Of a DNA stretch of 9,219 nt, positions 1-6,038 are shown piece by piece. Origin of the DNA: Methanomicrobiales archaeon (GTDB taxonomy: Archaea > Halobacteriota > Methanomicrobia > Methanomicrobiales > JACTUA01); assembly GCA_028678715.1 (NCBI GenBank), contig JAJRCY010000027.1, positions 1 to 9,219 on the forward strand, read 5' to 3'. The position numbers and the translations under genes are program-made. Positions within the stretch are counted from its first letter, which is position 1. Each line of letters opens with the position of its first letter. Under the pieces are notes generated by a model. The model searched no databases and was not told the DNA's origin. It saw only the letters and a program-made list of their open reading frames with translations.

Positions 1-1
1 C

Positions 2-340
2 CTTCGGGAGATGCACCGGCAGGAGGGGGACCTGGTGATCCGGGACGGCATCGTCGTCCGGGGGCTCATCATCCGGCACCTGGTGCTTCCCCATGGTCTC
101 GCCGGTACTGACATGGTGATGGGGTTCATCGCTGACGAACTCTCCCGGGACTCCTACGTGAACGTCATGCCCCAGTACCGGCCCTGCGGCCGTATCTTCG
201 ATGATGCCCTCGAGCCCCTCTACCGGGAGCTCCAGCAGCCCCTCCGGCTGGCGGAGTTCAGGGAAGCCATCCAGATCGCCCGGCGCCACGGGCTGCACCG
301 GGGATTCCAGTACGGGTGGGGAAAAACAGAGGATATTTAA
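2..340 (+). CDS. Radical SAM protein, PflX-like (C-terminal part)
   Basis: This is the 3' end of a gene that enters from the left edge; the frame is open from base 2 and ends at TAA 338-340, leaving about 112 residues. It resembles the C-terminal part of the radical SAM family annotated as 'putative pyruvate formate-lyase activating enzyme' (PflX-like). The recognisable landmarks are a REMHRQ.GDLV segment near the start, then GLIIRHLVLPHGLAGT, then SRDSYVNVMPQYRP and a final amphipathic stretch with REAIQIARRHGL. The CxxxCxxC iron-sulfur cluster motif would lie upstream and is not in the window, so catalytic competence cannot be judged. The physiological substrate of this family is not established; a glycyl-radical activase role is only an annotation habit. 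The ATG at base 11 is internal, not the start. The PP2C gene follows 38 nt downstream on the same strand. Confidence 0.8.
   Translation, partial: LREMHRQEGDLVIRDGIVVRGLIIRHLVLPHGLAGTDMVMGFIADELSRDSYVNVMPQYRPCGRIFDDALEPLYRELQQPLRLAEFREAIQIARRHGLHRGFQYGWGKTEDI
333..340 (+). promoter_or_regulatory. Possible TATA box for the PP2C gene
   Basis: The A/T-only octamer ATATTTAA overlaps the stop codon of the upstream radical SAM gene and lies about 40 nt before the chosen PP2C start. That would give a transcription start near 360 and a leader of roughly 18 nt. It stands out against the GC-rich surroundings but coincides with the end of a coding frame, so read-through from the upstream gene is equally possible. 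Confidence 0.3.
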
Positions 341-378
341 TCGGCGGGAGTGAACGTCTTTCAACGGGGTGGGTTGCC

Positions 379-1089
379 ATGGGTGAGCCGGTCTTCTTCG
401 CACTCTCGGAGAGAAACCAGCGCCAGAAGAACGAGGACGCTCTCTATGCCGCCCGGGTGGAGGATTACGCGGTCTTCGGCGTGGCAGACGGCCTCGGCGG
501 GCATGCCCACGGGGAGGTCGCCGCGGGGAAGGCCATCGCCGAGATCCGGCAGATCGCCACCAGCAGGATCTTCTCCGGGCGCCCGTCCGACCTCCTCTCC
601 CGGGCCTTCGACGTGGCCAACCACCGGATCGCCACCTACAACCAGGAGCACCGGGTGAACTCCGCCACCACCCTTGTGGCTGCCATCGTCCATGTCCACG
701 GGAGATGCACGATTGCCAACTACGGCGACTGCAGGGCCTACGTGATAGGGAAGGACGGGATCTGGCACACCCGGGACCACAGCTTCGTGCAGCAGCTGAT
801 CGAGTCGGGCATGCTCAAAGAGGAGGATTCCTTCCGGCACCCCCACAGCAACATCCTGACCCAGGCCCTGGGGCTGGACCTGCGGGCCTTCCCCGACATC
901 TATGAACGGGACGTGAAGGGGAAGGTGCTGATCCTCTCCTCCGACGGCATGCACGACTTTGTTCGGCCCGAACGGATCCGGGAGATCGCCCTCCGCCACG
1001 ATCCCGCCGAGGCAGCGGAGCTCCTGGTCCGGGAAGCTGTCGCCGGCGGGAGCACGGACAACATCACGGTGATCCTCTCCCGGTGGTGA
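379..1089 (+). CDS. PP2C-type serine/threonine protein phosphatase
   Basis: Predicted 236-residue soluble, single-domain metal-dependent phosphatase that removes phosphate from Ser/Thr residues. The PP2C signature elements are present in order: RQKNEDA (15-21; Asp20), the metal-binding ADGLGGH (36-42), SATTLVAAIV (95-104), NYGDCRAY (114-121, the usual GDSR box with Cys for Ser), SSDGMHDF (187-194; Asp189) and GGSTDNITVIL (223-233; Asp227). All expected metal-ligand aspartates are there, so it should be active. Length is typical for the short bacterial/archaeal form without a regulatory or membrane domain. ATG 379 is chosen because a GGGGTGGG purine run lies 5-12 nt upstream and the protein then begins directly at the first PP2C strand; the frame is open upstream to ATG 316, but that start would overlap the preceding gene and adds unrelated residues. 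No kinase lies in the window, so its target is unknown. It converges on the HEAT-repeat gene, with 31 nt between the stops. Confidence 0.92.
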   Translation: MGEPVFFALSERNQRQKNEDALYAARVEDYAVFGVADGLGGHAHGEVAAGKAIAEIRQIATSRIFSGRPSDLLSRAFDVANHRIATYNQEHRVNSATTLVAAIVHVHGRCTIANYGDCRAYVIGKDGIWHTRDHSFVQQLIESGMLKEEDSFRHPHSNILTQALGLDLRAFPDIYERDVKGKVLILSSDGMHDFVRPERIREIALRHDPAEAAELLVREAVAGGSTDNITVILSRW

Positions 1090-1120
1090 GATCTCTGCAA
1101 AGGAGAGGCGCAGGGGAGGT

Positions 1121-1633
1121 TCAGGTTCGCGGACGTTCTCCCAGCTGGCGGCAGGCCTGAACGATGGCGTCTCTCACGGACGGAGAGGATTCCCGCGCCA
1201 GCCGGTGCCGGAGGGACTTGATCGCACCGGGATCACCGATGGCACCCAGGGACCCGGCCGCGATCCTGCGCACGTACTCGTTCTCGTCCTCCAGGGCCCT
1301 GCAGAGCCCTGCGACGGCCCCCGGGCACCGCTGGAGGCCCAGCCCCTTGGCCGCCATGTAACGCACGTGGTCCCGTGGATCCTCCAGGGCGCCGGTGAGC
1401 GCGCTGCAGACCCGGGGATCGTGAATCTGCCCCAGGGCCTCCGCCGCCCTGTACCGGACCTCCCACCGGGGATCCCGGAGGGTGGTGACCAGGAGATCAC
1501 CAGCAGGAGATCCGATGGCCGCCAGGTCTGCAACGGCCCGGGCACGGACCTGCTTCTCCGGGGCGTGGAGGGCTGCCAGCAACCCCGTGATCCTTGAACG
1601 TCCGTCCGTCTCCGGCGAGTTCCTCACGCCCAT
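1121..1633 (-). CDS. HEAT-repeat (PBS lyase-like) protein
   Basis: A 170-residue protein made almost entirely of about five HEAT/PBS-lyase repeats of roughly 31 residues. The recurring pattern is visible as VRARAVADLAAIG, VRYRAAEALGQIHDPR, VRYMAAKGLGLQ, VRRIAAGSLGAIGDPGA and VRDAIVQACRQLG, each preceded by a short helix such as LVTTLRDP or LTGALEDP. Such alpha-solenoids are protein-interaction scaffolds; in cyanobacteria related repeats occur in phycobilin lyases, but no lyase activity should be inferred in this organism. ATG 1633 is chosen because it lies 13 nt after the stop of the upstream membrane-protein gene with a GGGCGGGAG purine run before it; a longer in-frame start at 1693 would lie inside that gene. 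It is the last gene of a three-gene minus-strand unit. There is no signal peptide, so it is probably cytoplasmic, perhaps acting at the membrane with its neighbour. Confidence 0.85.
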   Translation of the reverse strand: MGVRNSPETDGRSRITGLLAALHAPEKQVRARAVADLAAIGSPAGDLLVTTLRDPRWEVRYRAAEALGQIHDPRVCSALTGALEDPRDHVRYMAAKGLGLQRCPGAVAGLCRALEDENEYVRRIAAGSLGAIGDPGAIKSLRHRLARESSPSVRDAIVQACRQLGERPRT

Positions 1634-1646
1634 CCGGTCTCCCGCC

Positions 1647-1856
1647 CTATTTTGTGAGCCCCAGCCAGACGAGGAAGACCCCGAACCCGACAAAGATCAG
1701 AATCGCCACCGTTCCGATAGGGAATTGCCGTGGCACGAGGAGACCCAGCACTCCCACCAGGACCAGGAGGAGCCCCATGCCGATGACCGGAATGCCGCTT
1801 TTGATGGCGTAGATCCGGGTGATCGGGCACCCCTCTCCTTCCTGCACCGCTCTCAC
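1647..1856 (-). CDS. Small two-helix membrane protein, unknown function
   Basis: A 69-residue protein that I do not recognise. About 18 mostly polar N-terminal residues are followed by two hydrophobic helices, residues about 20-41 (rich in Gly, Leu, Val) and about 46-66 (Ile, Phe, Val), separated by a short PRQFP turn, and it ends LTK. A hairpin in the cytoplasmic membrane is the likely topology. The start is GTG at 1856, whose last two bases form part of the TGA stop of the preceding gene (a GTGA overlap), with GAGGT about 9 nt upstream inside that gene; this overlap argues for translational coupling and for the reality of both genes. The HEAT-repeat gene starts 13 nt after its stop. The Gly/Leu-rich hairpin is too generic to assign a family. 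Confidence 0.65.
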   Translation of the reverse strand: MRAVQEGEGCPITRIYAIKSGIPVIGMGLLLVLVGVLGLLVPRQFPIGTVAILIFVGFGVFLVWLGLTK

Positions 1857-2095
1857 GCCCCTACCTCGAACCCGTCCAGGATGCCCCAGAAGAACTCGTG
1901 CTTGTGCTTCTTCAGCCAGTCGTAGGTCCGGATGAACCGGTCCTCCTTCCTGGTCTCGAACTCGAACTTGCAGTGGGTGAGGGCGATGAGAAATCCCTTC
2001 TCCTTCTCCCGCCGGGCGATGTCCAGGAACCCGCCGGAGTCCAGGCTCTGCAGCACCTCGAAGACGTCCCGCGGCACCCGGATCTTTGCTGTCAT
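1853..2095 (-). CDS. Hypothetical protein, 80 residues
   Basis: A small, soluble, charged protein that I cannot place in a family. It starts MTAKIRVPRDVFEVLQSLD and later contains a basic/acidic helix (ARREKEKGF), a single Cys in LTHCKFEFETRKEDRF and an aromatic-rich C-terminal part (YDWLKKHKHEFFWGILDGFEV). The composition suggests a compact alpha/beta or helical fold without membrane segments. ATG 2095 is preceded by GGAAGG (complement of 2099-2104) at short spacing, and a strong TATA box lies about 55 nt upstream, which supports expression. The TGA stop overlaps the GTG start of the small membrane protein by four bases. As first gene of the three-gene unit it probably sets the transcript; whether it acts with the membrane and HEAT-repeat products is inference from layout alone. 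Confidence 0.65.
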   Translation of the reverse strand: MTAKIRVPRDVFEVLQSLDSGGFLDIARREKEKGFLIALTHCKFEFETRKEDRFIRTYDWLKKHKHEFFWGILDGFEVGA

Positions 2096-2124
2096 CTGCC
2101 TTCCGTCAGTCCCCTGTCCGCTCC

Positions 2125-2138
2125 GTATTCCGGAATAC
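2125..2138. promoter_or_regulatory. Perfect 14-bp palindrome, candidate operator
   Basis: GTATTCCGGAATAC is identical to its own reverse complement. It lies between the TATA box at 2147-2158 and the start of the 80-residue gene at 2095, covering the expected transcription start (about 2127). A dimeric repressor bound here would block the initiation complex, the common arrangement for archaeal repressor sites. The regulator is unknown. Confidence 0.45.
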
Positions 2139-2146
2139 TCCCATGA

Positions 2147-2158
2147 ACTATATATATC
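2147..2158 (-). promoter_or_regulatory. TATA box of the three-gene minus-strand unit
   Basis: Read on the minus strand this is GGATATATATAG, an uninterrupted AT run of nine to ten bases in GC-rich DNA. Its centre is about 58 nt before ATG 2095, so transcription should begin near 2127 and give a leader of about 30 nt that carries the GGAAGG ribosome binding site. No gene starts rightward here, so the box belongs to the minus-strand unit 2095-1121. Confidence 0.65.
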
Positions 2159-2162
2159 CGGT

Positions 2163-2179
2163 GATCCGGGAACCGGATC
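2163..2179. repeat. Hairpin with 7-bp arms between pheS and the promoter
   Basis: GATCCGG, loop GAA, CCGGATC form a perfect stem. It lies 25 nt after the pheS stop on the minus strand and directly upstream of the TATA box of the next unit. It could help terminate the endA-trpS-pheS transcript or be a regulator site; there is no T-run right after it, which weakens the terminator reading. Two GGATCC copies (2175-2180 and 2186-2191) make the neighbourhood rich in small symmetric words. Confidence 0.4.
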
Positions 2180-2203
2180 CCTGCAGGATCCTGCACCCCG
2201 CCC

Positions 2204-3658
2204 CTACGGCGTCCGGGACCGGTCAGGTGCCAGGAACCCTGCGGACGGGGTATCCCGGATCCACCCGATGTCGGACCTGTACAGCTCCCGGAGGTCCCGC
2301 AGGCCCAGCCGGAGCATCGCCACCCGGCTCACCCCCAGGCCCCATGCCAGTACCGGATGCTCTATCCCCCACGGTGCCGTCACCTCCTTCCGGAAGATGC
2401 CCGCGCCGCCCAGCTCCACCCAGCCCAGCCCGTCCACGTACACCTCGGGCTCCACGGACGGCTCGGTGTACGGGAAGTAGCCGGGCCGGAACCGCACGTC
2501 GTGAAAGCCCATCCGGACATAGAACTCCCTGAGGTAGCCCAGCAGGTGCCGGAAGTTCACTCCCCGGTCCATGACGATCCCCTCCAGCTGCTCGAACTCG
2601 GGGAGGTGGGTGGAGTCGATGGCCTCCCGCCGGTACACCCTCCCGATGGCAAAGGCCTTCACCGGCGGCTCCGGGTGGAGGGCCAGGTGCTGGATCGAGA
2701 GGAGGGTGGTGTGGGTCCGGAGCACGCACTGCTCTGCCTTCTCTGTGCTCCAGGTGCCGCCCCAGCCGGTGGAATCGATTCCGCCTCCCTGCTCGTGCAT
2801 CTCCCGCACCTTCTCGGCCCCGGGAGGGAGAGGCTCCTTCTGGCCCAGGTAGAAGGTGTCCTGCATCTCCCGGGCAGGGTGGTCCTGGGGCTGGAAGAGG
2901 GCATCGAAGTTCCAGAAGGCGGACTGGACGATGTCACCGTAGAGCTCGGTGAACCCCATCTCCAGGAGGACCATCCGCATCTCCTCCATCAGGCCCTGGT
3001 ACGGGTGCACCTTGCCCGGGTATACCCGCCGGGGCGGGGTGTCCACCCGGTAGCGCCGGAGAGGGAGATCCTTCCAGGCGCCGGAGACGATCTGGTCCCG
3101 GGTGAGCGTCCCCACCTCCTCCCGCAGGTCGATGCCGGAGGCGAGAAGCGATCTTCCTGCAGCGGTGAGGGCGACCCGGTACGTGACCGTCTCCTGCGGC
3201 TCCAGGATTCCACGGTCCGCGAGCATGGAGGCCCCTTCTCCGGCCGGCTCCGGGGCTGCCAGGGCCTCCTCATCGGGCCCCATCGGGGCGTTCCCGGTCT
3301 TCTCCACCGTCCCGCCCCGGATGGAGACCCAGCCCTTCTTCTTCATCCAGCCGATCCCGATCCGGGCCAGCGGGTGCCGCTGCAGGTCCTTCACCGGTAG
3401 GGATCCCGAGAAGGAGTCCAGCAGCTGCCGCTCGGGGAGTCCCCCCGCCGCCGCGTACGCCTTCCCCTCGCCGGTGAGGGTGTACCGTGTCCGGACCTCC
3501 CTTGTGACCTCTGCGAGGCCGCGCCCGCTGCAGAGGTGGGCGTACTGAAGCGCCGCTTCCGGTGTTGCCCCCAGTTCCCGCGCGATCTCCTCCACCGTGG
3601 CCGCAGCCCGGTCTTCCAGGGCGGCGAGCAGCCTTTTTTCATTCAGTGACAGGTCCAT
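2204..3658 (-). CDS. pheS: Phenylalanine--tRNA ligase alpha subunit
   Basis: Alpha (catalytic) subunit, 484 residues, of the archaeal/eukaryal-type (alpha-beta)2 PheRS, which charges tRNA-Phe with phenylalanine in the cytoplasm. The N-terminal part (about 1-130) holds winged-helix-like segments (LNEKRLLAALEDR, TVEEIARELG) as in archaeal and eukaryotic alpha subunits. The class II catalytic core follows: motif 1 region around HPYQGLMEEMR and the QPQDHPAREMQDTFY segment (218-270), motif 2 as RVYRREAIDSTHLPEFEQLEG (340-360), the substrate-pocket segment RPGYFPYTEPSVE (391-403), the VELGGAGIF strand (414-422) and motif 3 as GLGVSRVAML (440-449). Length and motifs indicate an intact enzyme. ATG 3658 lies 4 nt after the trpS stop with a strong GGGGGAGG ribosome binding site about 9 nt upstream. 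The beta subunit gene pheT is not in the window; archaea often keep the two apart. Confidence 0.97.
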   Translation of the reverse strand: MDLSLNEKRLLAALEDRAAATVEEIARELGATPEAALQYAHLCSGRGLAEVTREVRTRYTLTGEGKAYAAAGGLPERQLLDSFSGSLPVKDLQRHPLARIGIGWMKKKGWVSIRGGTVEKTGNAPMGPDEEALAAPEPAGEGASMLADRGILEPQETVTYRVALTAAGRSLLASGIDLREEVGTLTRDQIVSGAWKDLPLRRYRVDTPPRRVYPGKVHPYQGLMEEMRMVLLEMGFTELYGDIVQSAFWNFDALFQPQDHPAREMQDTFYLGQKEPLPPGAEKVREMHEQGGGIDSTGWGGTWSTEKAEQCVLRTHTTLLSIQHLALHPEPPVKAFAIGRVYRREAIDSTHLPEFEQLEGIVMDRGVNFRHLLGYLREFYVRMGFHDVRFRPGYFPYTEPSVEPEVYVDGLGWVELGGAGIFRKEVTAPWGIEHPVLAWGLGVSRVAMLRLGLRDLRELYRSDIGWIRDTPSAGFLAPDRSRTP

Positions 3659-3662
3659 GGGA

Positions 3663-4931
3663 TCATCCCTCCCCCGGGAGCTCCACCGCGTCCATCTTCT
3701 CCCGGAAGTCCCTGAGAAACGCCTTCACCCGCTCCAGGGTCGCCTTCTTGCAGGGCCCGCAGAGGAGTTCGCCGGCTCTGCAGGCCCGGTGGATCTCCCG
3801 CAGCTCGGCATCGTCCTCCACCATGTGAAAGAGGTTCAGCAGGTACGCGGAGCACCGGTCCGGCTCGCCGCCCAGGCGGCGCTGCTCCTCGACAGTGGCC
3901 CTCCCGCCGGTGAGGGTGTTCATCACCTTCTTCTTCACGCTCTCGTCCGGCTCGACAAAGGTGAAGAGGCTCTCGGGAACCGATGAGGACATCTTGCCGC
4001 CCTGGAGCCCGGGCATGAAGATGTGGTAGGTGGAGGACGGGGTATAGAAAGCGCACCCGCCCCGGCCCCGCTCGATCCGCCGCACCTCGTCTGCCACCCT
4101 CTCGTAGGAGGCCCCTTTCACGTCAATGTGCCCCTCGTACCGCCTCGAGCCCGGGAAGGCCCGGTGGACCATGGCCACCGCCTCGTCGGGCGCGTTCTTG
4201 GACCGGACGCTGATGCAGTCCCCCCGGTCCTCCACCGTGAACATCCGGAGCTTGTGGGCGATCCCCCGGGTCAGGCGGAGGTGGGGGTCCTGGTCCACGC
4301 CCACAGGGACAACGGTGGGGGCAGGGCCCGCGTCCACCTGGGGGTAGAGGATATCGGCCACCTGGGTGATCACCGAGACCGGGTGCGCGAGGGTGGTGTC
4401 GGGCCCGAACCCGTAGATGGCCGTGAGCTCCGAGAAGTTCACCTTTGTCGCGGCCTCGAAGGCCAGGTCCTGGAGCCGGGCGTTCCGGCTCTGGTAATAG
4501 GAGACGCCCCGGTAGCCAAGGGCACAGAGGCAGCGGAGGTACTCCTCCCCGAACTTCCGGCACTCTTCCCAGGAGGTCCCCCGCACCGCGTGGGCCTCCC
4601 GGTCCGCGATGGCGATGTAGCCCTTCCCGCCCATCTGCGTGTGCCAGACCACCTCCTTCATCACCATCAGGTGCCCCAGGTGCGGATGGCCCGAGGGCAT
4701 GAAACCGGTCATCACGTAGAAGGGGGTGTGCTCCCGCATCGCCTTCGCGATGATGCCGTAGTCCCGGTGCCCCTTCACGATCCCCCGGGTGAAGAACGCC
4801 GGAGGGCTGGGGATCTCCGGGAGCACCGTCTCGATGGGCTCGATGCCGAACTCGGCAAAGAGCGCCGGGTAGTCCACCTCCTGCGCATTGCCCCACGGGC
4901 TGATCCCGGCCGGTTGATTCCCCGCGTTCAC
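3663..4931 (-). CDS. trpS: Tryptophan--tRNA ligase, archaeal type
   Basis: Class I aminoacyl-tRNA synthetase that charges tRNA-Trp; 422 residues. Visible signatures are GFMPSGHPHLGHL (76-88, containing the HIGH-type motif as HLGH), GVDQDPHLRLTR (211-222), PSSTYHIFMPGL (298-309), the KMSKS-type loop GGKMSSS (311-317) and a CGPCKK segment near the C-terminus, all of the archaeal/eukaryal TrpRS kind. Between LTRGIAHKLRM and FYTPSSTYH lie about 66 residues (231-296), whereas I recall only a short linker there in shorter archaeal enzymes of about 370 residues. The start is GTG 4931, overlapping the endA TGA stop (GTGA), with GGGAGAATC about 10 nt upstream. The frame is open much further (to 5354), but that region is out-of-frame endA sequence and is rejected. 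Coupling to endA and pheS places it in a tRNA maturation and charging operon. Confidence 0.95.
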   Translation of the reverse strand: MNAGNQPAGISPWGNAQEVDYPALFAEFGIEPIETVLPEIPSPPAFFTRGIVKGHRDYGIIAKAMREHTPFYVMTGFMPSGHPHLGHLMVMKEVVWHTQMGGKGYIAIADREAHAVRGTSWEECRKFGEEYLRCLCALGYRGVSYYQSRNARLQDLAFEAATKVNFSELTAIYGFGPDTTLAHPVSVITQVADILYPQVDAGPAPTVVPVGVDQDPHLRLTRGIAHKLRMFTVEDRGDCISVRSKNAPDEAVAMVHRAFPGSRRYEGHIDVKGASYERVADEVRRIERGRGGCAFYTPSSTYHIFMPGLQGGKMSSSVPESLFTFVEPDESVKKKVMNTLTGGRATVEEQRRLGGEPDRCSAYLLNLFHMVEDDAELREIHRACRAGELLCGPCKKATLERVKAFLRDFREKMDAVELPGEG

Positions 4932-5935
4932 AGCTTGATTCTCCCGAACTCGATGTAGCGGATGCCTTTCTCCTGTACGCACCCAAACAACATCTTCTTT
5001 TTGACACTGTGCGCGAGCCGCACGGACCGTGCAATGGCGGACATCGGGAGCCGCACGCCGGGAGGGAGGGCATGGACCAGCAGGTCCGAGTGGGTCTTGT
5101 CGCCAGTGTAGACCCGGAAGTGGTGCCCGAACTTGTAGCCGGTCCGGGGGGTGTACCCCCTTCTCCGCAGGTCCGAGTACACCTGCGCCTTCTCCCGGAT
5201 CTCGCTGTCGGTTGCGGCCGCCCGGTTGAGCAGCGCGGAGGGTGTGAGGTGGCCCTCCGGTTCCGGGACCGTGAGGATGCCTTCCTGCACCAGGTGATAT
5301 GCTTCCGCGGGGGAGAGGAGGAGCCGCTGCTCGTCCAGGCGGGTGCCATACCACTGCCGGGCCAGGGCATCCGCGTCCTCTCCCCGTATCATCACCGCCG
5401 TACCCAGGGGTTCTCCCATTGTATGCACCGCCTCCGCCACCTTCCCCATCTCGGGGAGGACCGAGGCCTTCACCCCGTAGTAGGTGAGCTCGTCCTCGTC
5501 GTCCACGACGGCCAGCACGTACTCCTTGCGCATGTGGGAGGAGGTGGCAACCTCGGCACCCGCCGCCTCGAAGTCCACGAGATCCCGCTCCGAAACTACC
5601 CGGACCAGGTACCGGGTCTTCCCGGAGCCGGGCCGGTCCCCCCGGCGGAAGACCCGGTAATCCTGCGGCCCCGGCTGCACCGCGTAGCCCCGCTCCCTCA
5701 GGTCCCGGTACACCAGGAAAGAGCGCAGGAACGGCCCCGAGCCCGAGAATCGGGCCAGCAGCCGGTCAAAGTCCCACCCCTCCACCTCGATCTTCTGCCG
5801 CTGGAGCAGGTAGAGGGCCTCCTCGGGGGCCAGCCGGAGTCCGCCTGCCTCCACCCTGCCGTAGCCCCCCTGCTGGTGGAGGGAGAGGGCTTCAGGGCCC
5901 AGCCGGACCGCGGTCCCGTCGAGAGTCGCGTTCAC
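4928..5935 (-). CDS. endA: tRNA-splicing endonuclease EndA, two-repeat type
   Basis: Cuts introns out of precursor tRNAs at the bulge-helix-bulge motif; 335 residues, about twice the length of the single-domain homotetrameric type, so this is the tandem-repeat form that works as a homodimer. The C-terminal repeat (about 170-335) is catalytic: RTGYKFGHHFRVY (264-276, Tyr276), KTHSDLLVH (280-288, His282) and RLAHSVKKKMLFG (306-318, Lys in the KKK run) supply the Tyr-His-Lys triad. The N-terminal repeat (about 1-165) aligns with it (LAPEEALYLLQRQKIEVEG; FLVYRDLRERGYAVQPG) but has Phe96 in RVF in place of the Tyr and lacks the His; it is the structural pseudo-subunit. The start is GTG 5935; no better ATG exists. 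No Shine-Dalgarno sequence precedes it and the TATA box is only 26 nt away, so a leaderless mRNA is expected. First gene of the endA-trpS-pheS operon. Confidence 0.95.
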   Translation of the reverse strand: MNATLDGTAVRLGPEALSLHQQGGYGRVEAGGLRLAPEEALYLLQRQKIEVEGWDFDRLLARFSGSGPFLRSFLVYRDLRERGYAVQPGPQDYRVFRRGDRPGSGKTRYLVRVVSERDLVDFEAAGAEVATSSHMRKEYVLAVVDDEDELTYYGVKASVLPEMGKVAEAVHTMGEPLGTAVMIRGEDADALARQWYGTRLDEQRLLLSPAEAYHLVQEGILTVPEPEGHLTPSALLNRAAATDSEIREKAQVYSDLRRRGYTPRTGYKFGHHFRVYTGDKTHSDLLVHALPPGVRLPMSAIARSVRLAHSVKKKMLFGCVQEKGIRYIEFGRIKL

Positions 5936-5960
5936 TGGAGAAAGGGTATGTCGGGGGCGT

Positions 5961-5968
5961 TATTTATA
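5961..5968 (-). promoter_or_regulatory. TATA box of the endA-trpS-pheS operon
   Basis: On the minus strand the sequence is GGTATAAATAACG, with TATAAATA as the box. Its centre is about 29 nt before the endA GTG, so transcription should start at roughly 5937-5942, within a few bases of the start codon. This explains the absence of a ribosome binding site and implies leaderless translation of endA. trpS and pheS carry their own ribosome binding sites inside the operon. Confidence 0.7.
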
Positions 5969-6038
5969 CCAGCGCGTGCCCACCCCGCGGATGCTGGGGA
6001 AAAATCCTTCTTTTCGTGAGAGGGATGGTTCAAGAGAA

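Noticed and set aside
316..378. Longer PP2C start at ATG 316
   Set aside because: It overlaps the upstream radical SAM gene and adds 21 residues unlike any PP2C start; ATG 379 has a purine-rich site and gives the normal domain beginning.
361..999. Minus-strand open frame of 212 codons opposite PP2C
   Set aside because: All PP2C motifs are on the plus strand; this frame is a Gly/Val/Pro-rich shadow.
1634..1693. Longer HEAT-protein start at 1693
   Set aside because: The extra residues are a Ser/Gly run made by the membrane-protein gene read in another frame; ATG 1633 fits the gene spacing.
2357..3400. Long plus-strand open frame opposite pheS
   Set aside because: A third-position GC shadow of pheS; the product is His/Leu/Pro-rich without any domain.
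4932..5354. N-terminal extension of TrpRS by 141 residues
   Set aside because: The region is endA coding sequence in another frame; the extension is Pro/Arg/Gly-rich nonsense, while GTG 4931 has a ribosome binding site and overlaps the endA stop as in a coupled operon.
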